Below are positions 52,502 to 63,573 of a DNA stretch of 64,000 nt, one piece after another. The notes beneath the pieces were generated by a model. The model ran no database searches. It saw only the letters and a list, made by a program, of their open reading frames with translations, and had not been told where the DNA came from. The translations under genes were made by a program, and so were the position numbers. The stretch is taken from NCBI GenBank assembly GCA_027924585.1, contig BSBM01000486.1, forward strand, positions 48,810,001 to 48,874,000. Reading direction: 5' to 3'. The stretch is from Larix kaempferi. Lineage: Eukaryota > Streptophyta > Pinopsida > Pinales > Pinaceae. The number at the start of each line of letters is the position of its first letter. Position 1 is the first letter of the stretch.

Positions 52502-53620
52502 GACAATACATCATCTATGAGTTCGATTCTCAGCTACATAAGAAAATACTTAAGGTTTTGTACAAGGTTAACTATGGAATAGGGATGGTTAATAGAACCC
52601 CGTTACAATACCATCGAATTCATCTAGAGTTCCAGCACGCGTTACTCTATATCGACGGGATTTTATGTTTTGGTTTCAACAATTGTTTCCGCCTTAACTC
52701 CACAATCCCGATCTTCCGACTTCAGAAGAGTGCCAGCAGGGTACCAGCTTGGATCGAATAGTCTGTAGGTCAAAATATACAATCAGTCTAGGGGCATGAC
52801 AATACATCATCTATGAGTTCATTCTACTAGTCCTTCAATAGCCTAACAATCCTAGCAATGGTAAGCAAGTTACATTTTAAGGTCCAACATTAGGGTGAAA
52901 ACAAAGGGTCTCCCTATGGAGATAAATTTTGTTTGACGTATGTATTTTTTTTACAAACATCTATATGACTAACATTTCCATGATTGCAAATACCCTTCAA
53001 ACAATTCGAGTGTGGAGTTAGGAAAGGCTTGATGTATTGTCCTTATCGCAGATTCTCAACCCCTATGATGTATTGTCCTTATCGCAGATTCTCAACCCCT
53101 ATGATGTATTGTCCTTATGACTAACATTGCCATGATTGCAAATACCCTTCAAACAAGTTGGGGCATGACAATACATCATAGGGGCTGAGAATCTGCGATA
53201 AGGACAACTATTACAACTCTCCGACGAGTGGATCAACCACAACCATCAGAACAGGTTTGACATTTATTTTATAAATTCACGTTGTGTTCAATTTATTTAG
53301 AAATGAGTAATGGATCGGTCGTGCATATACTAAATCTTATGAAGTACGAATGTGTATGTTATATTTCAAATGTTTTTTTACTCTAAACTACCCTTTGCGA
53401 TGTCGATAGTCCATGTCGAGCATCGCGAAGGTAGAATTATGAGCACTAGCGGTTATCTCCAAGTCATGGCAGCCATTGATACCGACGAGGCTTGATCTTA
53501 TCATTTTTATTTATGGAAAAATTTGAAACTAGTGAAAATGGTGGACCTAACCCTGATTTGGATCCTTGTGATAGTTAAACTCAGTGAGAATACCTACAAT
53601 AAGTCTAGGGGCATGAAAAT
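52495..53620. repeat. Rearranged LTR and flank pieces beside the Gypsy
   Basis: The junction GGGGCATGACAATACATCAT (LTR start joined to flank) occurs at 52495, 52791 and 53160, and as GGGGCATGAAAATACATC at 53608. Between the first two lies 52522-52770, a near-equal-length copy of 46745-46993. Between the third and fourth lies 53197-53599, an inverted copy of 47051-47444. A 36-bp unit (TATTGTCCTTATCGCAGATT and following) is tandem at 53035-53106, with an inverted copy at 53166-53209. I read this as repeated recombination among LTR fragments. No gene is present. Confidence 0.75.
52791..53035. repeat. Duplicated flank, copy 1
   Basis: About 245 bp from the LTR-start motif through TCATTCTACTAGTCCTTCAA, AAGGTCCAACATTAGGG and CCCTTCAAACAATTCGAGTG to AAGGCTTGATGT. 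It is repeated in the same orientation at 53608-53860. Confidence 0.85.
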
Positions 53621-53860
53621 ACATCATCTATGAGTTCATTCTACTAGTCCTTCAAGATCCTAACAATCCTAGCAATGGTAAGCAAGTTACATTTTAAGGT
53701 CCAACATTAGGGCGAAAACAAAGGTTCTCCCTATGGAGATAAATTTTGTTTATTTGCTTGACGTATGTATTTTTTTTACAAACATCTATATGACTAACAT
53801 TGCCATGATTGCAAATACCCTTCAAACAATTTGAGTGTGGAGTTAGGAAAGGCTTGATGT
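53608..53860. repeat. Duplicated flank, copy 2
   Basis: The second copy of 52791-53035. It has small differences such as AGATCC for ATAGCC and an extra TATTTGCTTG. After it the sequence runs into unrelated AT-rich DNA. Confidence 0.85.
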
Positions 53861-56030
53861 TGTTTGAGGCCTCATCTCATTTGAATTGAAATTGGTGTGA
53901 ACAACTTGTGGTCTTGAAAACATCATGTTATAGGAAGATTGGCTGATTGTTGGAACTATTCGGGTTACTATTGGCTATACAAAGAACCCCATTTATGAAT
54001 AAAATCTTCTTTGGGCATACCTACAATTGTCTCTCTCTATGTATATTACTTTTCTTTAAGAGCTTTATTGCTTGATCTATGACCACATTTCATAAATTGT
54101 TGTACATATGTATGGTCTAACTTATTATGATTAGTTGTTCTATAATTATAGTATGAGGTGTATACAATTGATTTAATAATATAACCATTTAGCATTTTAC
54201 TCGACACTCATTTATACATATTCACATTGAATTAACAATCAATTCTACATTTGTAATTCACTATAACTAAGAATCTAAGTTTTATTTAAATTAATAAGTA
54301 GCTTCCATAATAATATTTTCATTTAGAATTTACTTCACATAAATGCTAGAATTAGGTCTACATTCTAACTCATAATTTAAGACAATTAATCACTAAATTA
54401 AGACACATTAAAACCTACATGCACACGTAATTGGAGGATAAGTACCCTTAAAGAGAAATACTTTGCTAACTTGTATAACCAATAAAGCTAACTTCATAGC
54501 TAGCAAGTATAGGGTTTTAAGCATACCCTAGGTTTTCATATTCACATTTTCCCCTTGAGAACCCTATAAGGATGCTTGGAGTGTTCTACTCTAATTTTCA
54601 TTTCAAACATCAACACATTCCTAACATGGTTTTCCCTCAAAACAACCCCATTTCTCTCACATTTTCAGCAGTAGGTTCCCCAACTTCTATGGGCTCTTAC
54701 CAACCATAATTGCCTAGGTTCCAGGCTTACCATTTCAAGCATAAAAAACATGTTTTCACATCAATTCCTTCATTAACTAAAAGAGAGGAAAATACCCAAC
54801 ACATGGAAAAACATTGAATGGAAAGAATTCCTCCTCCCTTTCTCCATGAATGGATGAATGAATGAAAAGACGAGAGACATTTTCTTGAAGGATATCTAAT
54901 CTCTTCCCAATGATATGATAACTTGGTACACACACACACACACAGGTCAATGATTGATGGGTAAGCTTCTACGGAAGCATGGGCGAAAAAGGGTAGTGCT
55001 TCCCAAAAGTCAATGTTAAGGTCAAATCACCCATGCAACCCCTTTTCTCTTTCACTCTTGTGGTATCATAGCCCTCGTGTTCCTTTCTAAAAAACATTTT
55101 TGGTGGATAATATATTAATATATATTTCCTCTTTATATATTCTTTTACATAAACATAAGCACATCATGGAAACACAAAACGTCACAATCCTAGCATAATC
55201 CTAACCCACAACTCAGACTCGTAATCATTCACCAATTAATTTTTTCCCTTGGGTTCCACAGGAGAAATATTTAAAATTCATTTTATATTATTTACAATGT
55301 TGGGTCATAATAACTCAACACGAAGACTCCCATCACATAAATCACATCATATAAATAATACATGCTTTAACGAAATATCATTCAAGGATCAAAACTAAGG
55401 TATTACATCATGTTTACATGAAACACCAATTGAAATGAAAAATGCCCATGTGAATCTAGGCTTGATGGGGTGAACATTGACAATTATAAATTAGCTTATG
55501 TTTCTCACTTCAAATGGATCTTTCAAGAAAGAGCTTTAGTTAAAAGCACAATGGGACAAGAATTTGGAACTACTTTTGGAAGACCATGTTCTTGGCTCAA
55601 TCCTCACCAAGACAGAGTGGTGCCCTCTGACATTGTTGCTTAATCTCCCTTGTTTGAAATCTTACCATACAAGTCTTGATTTACACTAAATGGATCTAGT
55701 TGGTCAAATTTTTTATATCGATTTATACTAATTTAGTTGGCAACAAATTTGCAATGTAATTTTTACATAATATTGTGTAGGCATTCAATATCCAGTCCAT
55801 TATCCAACTCTTAATAATTTTTTGTGTTTTATTATTTTATGGTTAAGTACCTGAAGCCACTTAGGTAGGGATTTGTGGGTTTATTCTCCCTTATTGGATT
55901 TTTTTAATGAATTTTACAAGCAATATGTAAACTCAAGTCCAAAAGATCATGTTCCCTCTATAATCATGGAATGATATTTGTCATCCAAAACAATTTCATT
56001 TTTTGGAAAACAAATGTATTATGCATAATA
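53861..56030. other. No gene seen
   Basis: About 2.2 kb of AT-rich DNA with no coding frame of note. A short CA microsatellite lies at about 54931-54945. A 70-codon minus-strand frame (54939-54727) has no domain. I see no LTR, RNA gene or clear repeat. Confidence 0.6.
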
Positions 56031-56049
56031 ACAAGTGTTTCTCATATTT

Positions 56050-56151
56050 CTTTTTTGAAGTAAGTACTCACGAGGATTTGAACTTGTCACCTTCCATTTA
56101 CAACTTCTCATCTCAATTACTCATTTACCAATTGCTCTACCCCCATGGGCT
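56050..56151 (-). mobile_element. Short tRNA-derived SINE with 19-bp target duplication
   Basis: On the minus strand the element starts TAGCCCATGGGGGTAGAGCA. It has an A box (TAGAGCAATTGGTAA) and a B box (AAGTTCAAATCCTC), and ends CTTCAAAAAAG. The 19-bp flanks ACAAGTGTTTCTCATATTT (56031-56049) and ACAAGTGTTCATCATATTT (56152-56170) differ at two positions. At 102 bp it is little more than a tRNA-like head and a short tail. A degenerate tRNA retroposon is an alternative. Confidence 0.75.
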
Positions 56152-56170
56152 ACAAGTGTTCATCATATTT

Positions 56171-59100
56171 ATTATCAAATGAAAATTCAAAGTACTATAA
56201 GGGAAATGTAGTTAAATGATTAATGTTATATGTGAGAGAAATGCCCCCTTGAAAAAACTCAGGTTCCCTATGTCCTAGTTTATCAAAGCCAAATCAAAAG
56301 CAAAGGGACTAAAAAAAATAAAAATAAATTGCAAAAAAGAGGCACAAGGAAGGGTATCTCAAGAAAAATCTTTCCCTTCCAAAGCACACACATGGAAAAA
56401 AAAATCATTAACCCTTAACTCTTGAAATCTAAGGAGTAGACCTTGCACTTAGTCGGATTTCTATGATGGTCAATTCATGAACTTCTTCTCCCTAGTACCA
56501 CATTCACTTCAACGCCCTCACCTTACTTAGAAACTTAGGAACTGCACATGGTCTTAAGGGTTTAACATGAAATACAAGATTAATTATGGTCACTCTGTTA
56601 AGTCTAAGGTTAATGAGATAATTAATAAAACATTAGTGAATTAATTAGAAAAGTGCACTTGCTAATTTTGCATATTAATGTTTTAAATATTTGAAGGTAT
56701 TTTTCCTAAGTCATACATTATATGGTCTAACACTTGGATTGAGCATCGGTGATGTTCCCTAGTACTTGGGACCAATTTGGCATTTGTTGGAACACTTATT
56801 CAGGGTTGAATTTTATTGCTAATATTGGGCCCTTGGAGTTAAACCCTCGTACTGTGACACATAAGTTTATACAAATTATACTTTATTAAGGGGGATGCTT
56901 GTGGTTTTTTATGATTTGACTCACTTTAAAGGGGTTCATTTTGGGGGCACATATGTGGAGGAGAAGATATATTATTTTATTATGGAGGAGCCCGCCCTCT
57001 CACTTATGCAAGCCATGAATATGAATGAAGTATGCCCCTTATAATTGAATACATCTCTTCCAAAATGATGGCATAGAGCCACTTCATGGTTAATGGACCC
57101 CAAGCTCCTAAAGTTCAACGTTAGGCAATATAAATAATTCATGGGTTGTTTAATGACCCATGCTTAATGAAGTTAACCTCAAGGCGACGAATCTCCATTG
57201 GATCACATGCACGGATGATATGTCAATATTTTATGAGGACACCCCCTTCATTTGCCTGCATGCCATGGATTGAGTTATTCATAGGCATATGCATGAGACA
57301 CTTATTGGATGTTGTTTGTTAATATGGAAATTTTATTGCATCGTTTGCATGCTATTGACCCCATATTTTAGCAAATTAACTTCAAGGGGCGAATTGATCT
57401 CATTTGGACTATATCATTTAATACATTTTCACATGGAGATCACTAAACACCTAGTTGTAGAGCATTTAATGCTCTATAGTTGGGGTTTGCACCATTGGAT
57501 ATAAAGTTATTTCTATCCAACTATTCACACCCCAAATTGTACAGCATTAAATGCTCTGCAATCGAGTGCTTAGATACAACCCTTTCACATGCATAGTTTT
57601 GGGTATGATTTCATACTTTATGGAGCATTCATCCCTTCCACTCATGGATGTGGTATATATTCCTTGGATTGTGAACACCTTTTGGCATGTCATGGGTTGA
57701 CCATTAACTCGACCTTGGAGGGGTCATTTGGTAGTTGGAGTTTTGTATTACTATTTATTTAACCTCAAATGATTGATGCTCTCTCACCTTATGATGTGGA
57801 TTTGTTAAATGGGAATGCATAGGTGGCATAATAAACCACTTATCAAATGCATTTTTTGACCATGTCATGAACAAGTTAGGGTTTTGCTATTTTTGACCAT
57901 GTCATGGAAGATTTATTATTTCATTATTGAGGAGCTAGTGTCTCTTTCTATATAAGAGACCCTCCTCTCATTGTAATCATTGCTAGAACTTGTGGAGAAT
58001 AAACTCTTTCATTATTTTCTTGGTTCTCTTGGATTGAAGCTTATGGGTGTTTATTGAATAATTCCATTTGAAAATTTGCTCCTTAGTGCTCTAATCATGG
58101 ATTTTATCTCCAATTAGATCGTGGGTAATTGTTTGTCATGTGGTTTTATAAGTCAGCATGCACTTTAAATTTAATGTATGTTACTTTTAGTTTTTCTTGT
58201 GGCAAACTCTCTATGTATATAGTATCACTAGACATCACAAATTTTGGATTCCCCTTGGAAGATTGCTTAAATTGGTTTGGCTATCAAAGTCTATAGTATG
58301 GTTTGAGCTTTCCAAACCTTCACTCTTTGATCACCAATTTCTCTTGATTTTCCTCTATACCCCAGTTGCCCAAACAAATTAATCATGCACTAAACACAAT
58401 TCATAGGCCACTTAAAAAACTTATCTTTAATTTTCTGCTTTTAAAAAACCTGAAAACTGTAGATGTTTTTGCAAGACTAATCAATCTTTAATTTCCTGAA
58501 ACTCATTGTAACAACATCTTATACAATTTTGTCTTTTTTCATTAATTTTCTGTTCTAAAACAGAAATTTCATTCATTGTTAAAGACAAATTTATGGGTTG
58601 ATAATTCAGATGTAAAGACAAGTTTTATTTTTAGATTTTCCCATTATTTCAGCCTAGATCATTTCTCATTTTTTATATCTACCTATAGGCTATTACTTGT
58701 TGTTATAAACCATTGAATTAACTTAACTAATATACCTTTTGTGGTTATAAATAGCTATCAAATTGCTTAATTCTATAATTGTCAAGTAATTTGGCCTTGT
58801 TCTATTGGAAAAGTCAACTTTAGAACAAGAGCTAAAATTGGTTAACTAAAGCAAATTTTGTGGGATGCTATTTCATATTTCGCATGCAATTTTGCTTTAT
58901 GCTTTAGTTTTTTTTTTTTTTTCAATTTCACAACTTTTAAAGGGATTAAAATAACTAAGTAATTAGTTGCATTTGGTTTAGCATTTGAAATTTATTGCTT
59001 TACATTTCTTCTCACATTCTTTGGTTAAAGCTATTTAACTAGAATAAAAGGATTTACTTTTATTTGGTTATTATAGCTCTTTTTACAAATCTATTCAACT

Positions 59101-59819
59101 GCAATAAAAGGATTTACTTTTACTTGGTTATTATAGCTCTTTTTACAAATCTAGAACGTGCAATGTTCTCATGGGCAAGTCTTTACTTTTGTAAATTTCT
59201 TTAAATACACTAGCATAATTTCTTTAAATTCTAGCATTTGTCAATCATCTACAAGCACATTTCACATCTTTCATAGTTTATGTTTTACAATCTAAGTAAC
59301 TCTAAAATACTATTAAATCATCAAATACTTAGTTTCCCTAAGGAATTCCCCCTTGTGATTGGATCTTCATCCAAGTTAGTAGAGTGACTCGAGAAGTTGT
59401 TGATTAGGTGGCAGTGACAACACTTCTATAGTTGCACATAGCTACATGCTAGTGAAGACCTTGCACTTTAGGGGTGCTAGTTTTTGTGGCAATAGGACTA
59501 ATAATAATTAGTATTGACTTTTCAATTAAATTATTGCTATTGATTTTCACATAGTAATATTATGATGTCATTTTTAATGAATTTTATGAATGTGATTTCC
59601 TATTTAGTACATTCGTTTAATGTTAGTTTTTTTTCAACATGTAGTGTAGTTGCTAATCAATCAATATTAGGACTTCCACTAATTGGGAATATGGATGTCA
59701 CTTATTTATAATGTTGTCTACATGTGAATATTAGTAATTTCACTAATTAGGGATATGGATGTGTTTTGTTACTTTTAATGTTGTCGTAGCATGTTTACAT
59801 TAAGTGGGGTAGCAATAAT
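56171..59819. other. No gene seen
   Basis: 3.6 kb without a supportable coding region. Near-palindromes AGAGCATTTAATGCTCT (57459-57475) and CAGCATTAAATGCTCTG (57542-57558) lie close together. The phrase TTTTTGACCATGTCATG occurs at about 57855 and 57892. Around 57930-58000 a sequence with TATATAAGAGACCCTCCTCT resembles the TATA region of an LTR, but no matching second LTR was found in the window. Confidence 0.5.
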
Positions 59820-59832
59820 AAATCATATGAGG

Positions 59833-60023
59833 TTACATGTTCAATTCCAGCAGGGGGTAGTGTTGCACATATTGACCCGTCATAATGACGCTGAAAAAGT
59901 AGGCATCCCCTTGATGTGAAGTCTCGGCCCAGGCTGACCTATGAGTTATTGGTATATGTGGCTTGCAGGTTGTTGCATATACTCTTGGGTGGTTGCTAAG
60001 TTCCCAAGGTAAAAAAAAAAAAA
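59833..60023 (+). mobile_element. SINE, 5'-truncated, with 13-bp target duplication
   Basis: AAATCATATGAGG flanks the element at 59820-59832 and 60024-60036, the second copy directly after a run of about 16 A. The element begins at a B-box-like motif (ACATGTTCAATTCCAGC) and continues for 190 bp without coding capacity, ending TTCCCAAGGT and the A tail. The A box is missing, as in a 5'-truncated copy. The body differs from the SINEs at 1255 and 56050. Confidence 0.8.
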
Positions 60024-60202
60024 AAATCATATGAGGCTTTGGTAGAGATAAATCCTTAAAAGTCCCATTGAGACATAAGATCAACAATGTGCTTGGCATG
60101 GAAGATAAGTGGAAGATATCATGATAGTTACAAAACATTTTAAAATTTGGGGTTTCAAGAACTTTATATAATTAAAATAATCCTCTAGGACAAATCTCCT
60201 AT

Positions 60203-60353
60203 GACAAAAAAGGCTATACACCAGGCAAAGTTTGCACTCTACCCAAGGCATTTAAACATGCGTAGTTGGATGAAACAGCACAACCTCATCCAATGGCCCA
60301 AGTTAAAACACATTGGGCAGAGTTCAAACTTTGTTTGGCATATAACCTTTGCC
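60203..60353. mobile_element. MITE with long terminal inverted repeats, Mutator-like
   Basis: A 151-bp fold-back element. The left arm contains AAAGGCTATACACCAGG and CAAAGTTTGCACTCTACCCA. The right arm is its complement with scattered mismatches, and homology continues almost to the centre (loop near AACAGCACAACC). The 10-bp direct repeat AATCTCCTAT flanks it at 60193-60202 and 60354-60363. A 9-11 bp duplication with long inverted repeats fits a Mutator-like non-autonomous element. It carries no coding. Confidence 0.8.
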
Positions 60354-60363
60354 AATCTCCTAT

Positions 60364-62666
60364 AGTAAGGACAATCACTTCAACAATAATCAAATAATCT
60401 CCTAAAGAACAATCACTTCAACAATAATCAAATTTACTCATCGCTCCCGTTGTAGCCTTGGGATATTAAATCAGGGATTTTGAAAAAGTTTGGGACAAAA
60501 TGAGGGAGTATTTCCGATCTCCAAACCTAAACAAGCTATTCTTTCTTTCTAAGAATATATGAAAGACCATAGCTAGCTCAAACTCCACCCAACATGGTGT
60601 ATACCCCGTAGAGAGATTAGATTTGGTCGGGCAACCGCCCTACTAAAACCTTCAAACATAGACCACCCATAAAAGGACGTTTGTTGGATAATCCAGTTGA
60701 GAAAGTGGAAAGACAAATGGAAGTCGAGTAAATACAGAATAAATGGTTCAAACTGCTACATCAAGTATAGAAATGCAAAATTGAAGACACAGTGGAGCCA
60801 CTTGAATGCAGAACCAGCTTTCAGAAGTTGCACATTGTGTATAGATAATAATAGCAAGGTTTGACAAAAGGAGGAAACGGCCAAGCATTTACTCTAAAGA
60901 ATATATGAGGACTATAGCTGCACATGGAAGACTACAAGATCACAACCTCAAGCGGTTTGGTTAGCAAACCAGATAGAAATCCACGCTTTGAGGACACAAA
61001 AATGGTTCATGTTTCTCTACTATTTGACAGATGCTAAGGATGATAACCATTGTTCTTAAATGTAAATTTAGTTGTAAGCTGGTAATGGAGGGTTCCTACA
61101 TCTTTATGACTATGCTTCTGGTTTGGGCTTCTCTCTACAGTAGGACAACTTGAACAGGCAAAAGCACATCACAAACAGCACAAGGAGGAGATGGCATCAG
61201 TTCATGTCTTATGGCTAATTTTCCTAGTATGCAATGATTGACTAGATAATCACTGCTTTCCTTTGGAATTTTATCTCTATACTGATAAATTCCATGTACT
61301 TGATATTTTATTCTGAACTACAGAAATCTTTCTATGTTCTCACATATCACAAACTATAGCCATATTATGAAAAATATAAACCATGATATAATTGGCCAAA
61401 AATAGTCAAAATCCTAAATATCATTTCATTTCTTATATGGAATTCTAACTATATTTCCATTCCTTATATCGAATTCGTTAGGACTTGTAACATTATAATG
61501 TTATCATAGGACATTCTCAACAGGCAATCCTCCATCCAACAGAGATGAAGGAAATCAAGAGCTTTTCTCTATATTTAAATTTTATCTTATAGGAAGTAGA
61601 GAACAATTTCTCCCAAAGCATTTTTCAGCTAATACTATAGGAAACATTGAGTATTCTTAATGAATTGCACAGTAGCTCTCATAAGCATTCAAGCAAAAAC
61701 TGGCAAAAGTTTCCAGAAGTAAAATTTGAACTTTAGATAAATCAGGAGATTGTTTGTGAACCTTAATTCTCCCACAATTATTCCCAAGATTTATGCTTTG
61801 AGTGTGTTGCTACGTAAAATCGGATTGTGTTGAAATGAAATGAGTGCAAAAATTTGTTGCTACTCACAAGCGGATTGTGTTGACACTATTGTTTCATCAA
61901 TAATAACAAATTTATAACAGATTTTTTTGAGTTACCAATTAAAATTTCCCATAATCAACAATATGGTAATCAGCCATGAGAAATGCATTAGTGGAAATGA
62001 GAAATGCATTGTTTCTCCCCAGCTTTAAACAACCCATTATGAAATAATGAAACCCGACAACCTAATATGCAATAGTTCCTGAATCTTCAAAAACTGTTTT
62101 CTAGGAAATATATCCAATGTTTTTGAGACCTGCAAGGGCTCTGTGCCCACTTGCGTGTGCGTTCCTATGTAGAGGACCATGATAGACGAGAAGGGCCATG
62201 TGGAAGGACAAACAACTATTTGGCCATCATTTTGCACAATGTCTCCTTTCATTTTGACCCAAACCTCCCATGAACTTGGAATTTAAATTCAATTATATTG
62301 CTTGCATCAGGCATGTCATTATCAAAAAATGAACGTTAAAGCCCACTATTGTAAAGGCTCCGATAGGCTGGGAATCTATGGAGTTGTATAGCAGGTAAAT
62401 ACCCACTTATACACAACAGTCTTTCCCTCCAAAAATGTGATCTTTTCCTGAGTTAAAATATTCATAATTGTCTCTTTTACATTACACTTCGTGTAATACA
62501 ATACAATGCTCATGTTAAGCATGAATTTTTTTAAAAAATGTGAACTACATACATCATTTTGTGCAAGGAACGAGTTTTTGAAAGAACCCTGGTCTCCTTC
62601 TTGGACTATTTAAATGTTTTGCCTGTAATGAGACAAGTTTGTTATGGTTAATAAAAAGGACAGCAA
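60364..62666. other. No gene seen
   Basis: 2.3 kb of AT-rich DNA without a supportable gene. Open frames are short, the longest being 71 codons on the minus strand at 62252-62037. The phrase CAATCACTTCAACAATAATC occurs twice near 60373 and 60408. The phrase GTTGCTAC followed by CGGATTGTGTTGA occurs near 61808 and 61857. Confidence 0.6.
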
Positions 62667-63446
62667 TGTTAGGATATTCCTATACTCCATCCTAGTCCTT
62701 CTAACATTTCTGACATTTTCAGTCCTGCATGCAAAATTAGGGTTTTGCATGCAATTAGGGTTTTGCATGCAATTAGGGTTTGCATGCAATTAGGGTTTGC
62801 AGCACAAGCACCTAGCCCTTGCCAAACTAGCCCCAGGAGCTTCTCTCGGATCAGTCTTAGCTCTCCTAGAGCTTAGTGCGCCCTCTTTTCAGTTATTGCA
62901 TGATAAGGGCGCCCTTCTTCACCTACCAGTCCAGTTTAGTTCAGTTATCTTCAGTTCCTCCTTGATTTAAGGATTAACTGACTCTTAACTGACCTTATCA
63001 CTCTTTTGGACCTCCAGTGTGACTAGATAGACTGTTTTGACTCCAGTTAGCTCCATGAGCGCCCCCCACTGAGTATCCTTCACTATATCAGTGCTTCCAT
63101 GTGCCAGTTACACCAACCACACTCAGTTAGACTCAGTTTGACTCCCGGTTGATCACTACTTGTACATTGATGACTTCACCGATGATGAGATAGACTCCTA
63201 GTTTGGCACTGATGACTCTCCACTGATTATGGATCTGTGCATGAAGGATAATTCGAATTACACCTAGTGAATTCGAATCCTCATACTCAGCATTGTATAT
63301 TTACCCGGTTACTATTCTGATTAATGTAATGTGTGTAATTATTCTTCCTCTATTGGATCTATGTTCTATTGCTTCTCTCTTCTTCCTAAATTCTTTCATA
63401 GTGAGGTTTACATCATCTCTTTGGATCTTATGTGGGCAATTTCACA
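62667..63446 (+). repeat. 5' LTR of Copia C
   Basis: 780 bp from TGTTAGGATATTCC to CAATTTCACA, directly followed by a primer-binding site. The start TGTTAGGATATT is shared with Copia A and B; the rest is different. An 18-bp unit (GCATGCAATTAGGGTTTT with small variants) is repeated about four times at 62730-62800. The 3' LTR lies outside the window. The five bases before it are AGCAA. Confidence 0.88.
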
Positions 63447-63461
63447 TGGTATCAGAGCCTT
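63447..63461 (+). other. Primer-binding site of Copia C
   Basis: TGGTATCAGAGCCTT directly follows the LTR. It is the standard Copia site complementary to initiator methionine tRNA, and it matches that site further than the version in Copia A and B. Confidence 0.93.
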
Positions 63462-63573
63462 GAGAGTATATTCTACCTCCATTCTTGAGAGTTTTTTGCA
63501 GGTATTTTGAAGTTCCAGCAGTTGCAGCAGCAGATTCAGTAGCTTCTATTTTGCACTTGTTCAAGCAATCAAG
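63462..63573 (+). other. Copia C leader
   Basis: About 110 bp between the primer-binding site and the gag ATG, including AGCAGTTGCAGCAGCAGATT. It is much shorter than the 1.1-kb leader of Copia A and B. Confidence 0.7.

Noticed and set aside
56940-58000. LTR suggested by TATATAAGAGACCCTCC and GGAGGAGCCCGCCCTCTC
   Set aside because: No TG...CA ends, second LTR or primer-binding site could be matched in the window.
62730-62800. Telomere-like repeat suggested by TTAGGGTTT
   Set aside because: The unit is 17-18 bp (GCATGCAATTAGGGTTTT) and lies inside a Copia LTR; it is not the 7-bp plant telomere repeat.
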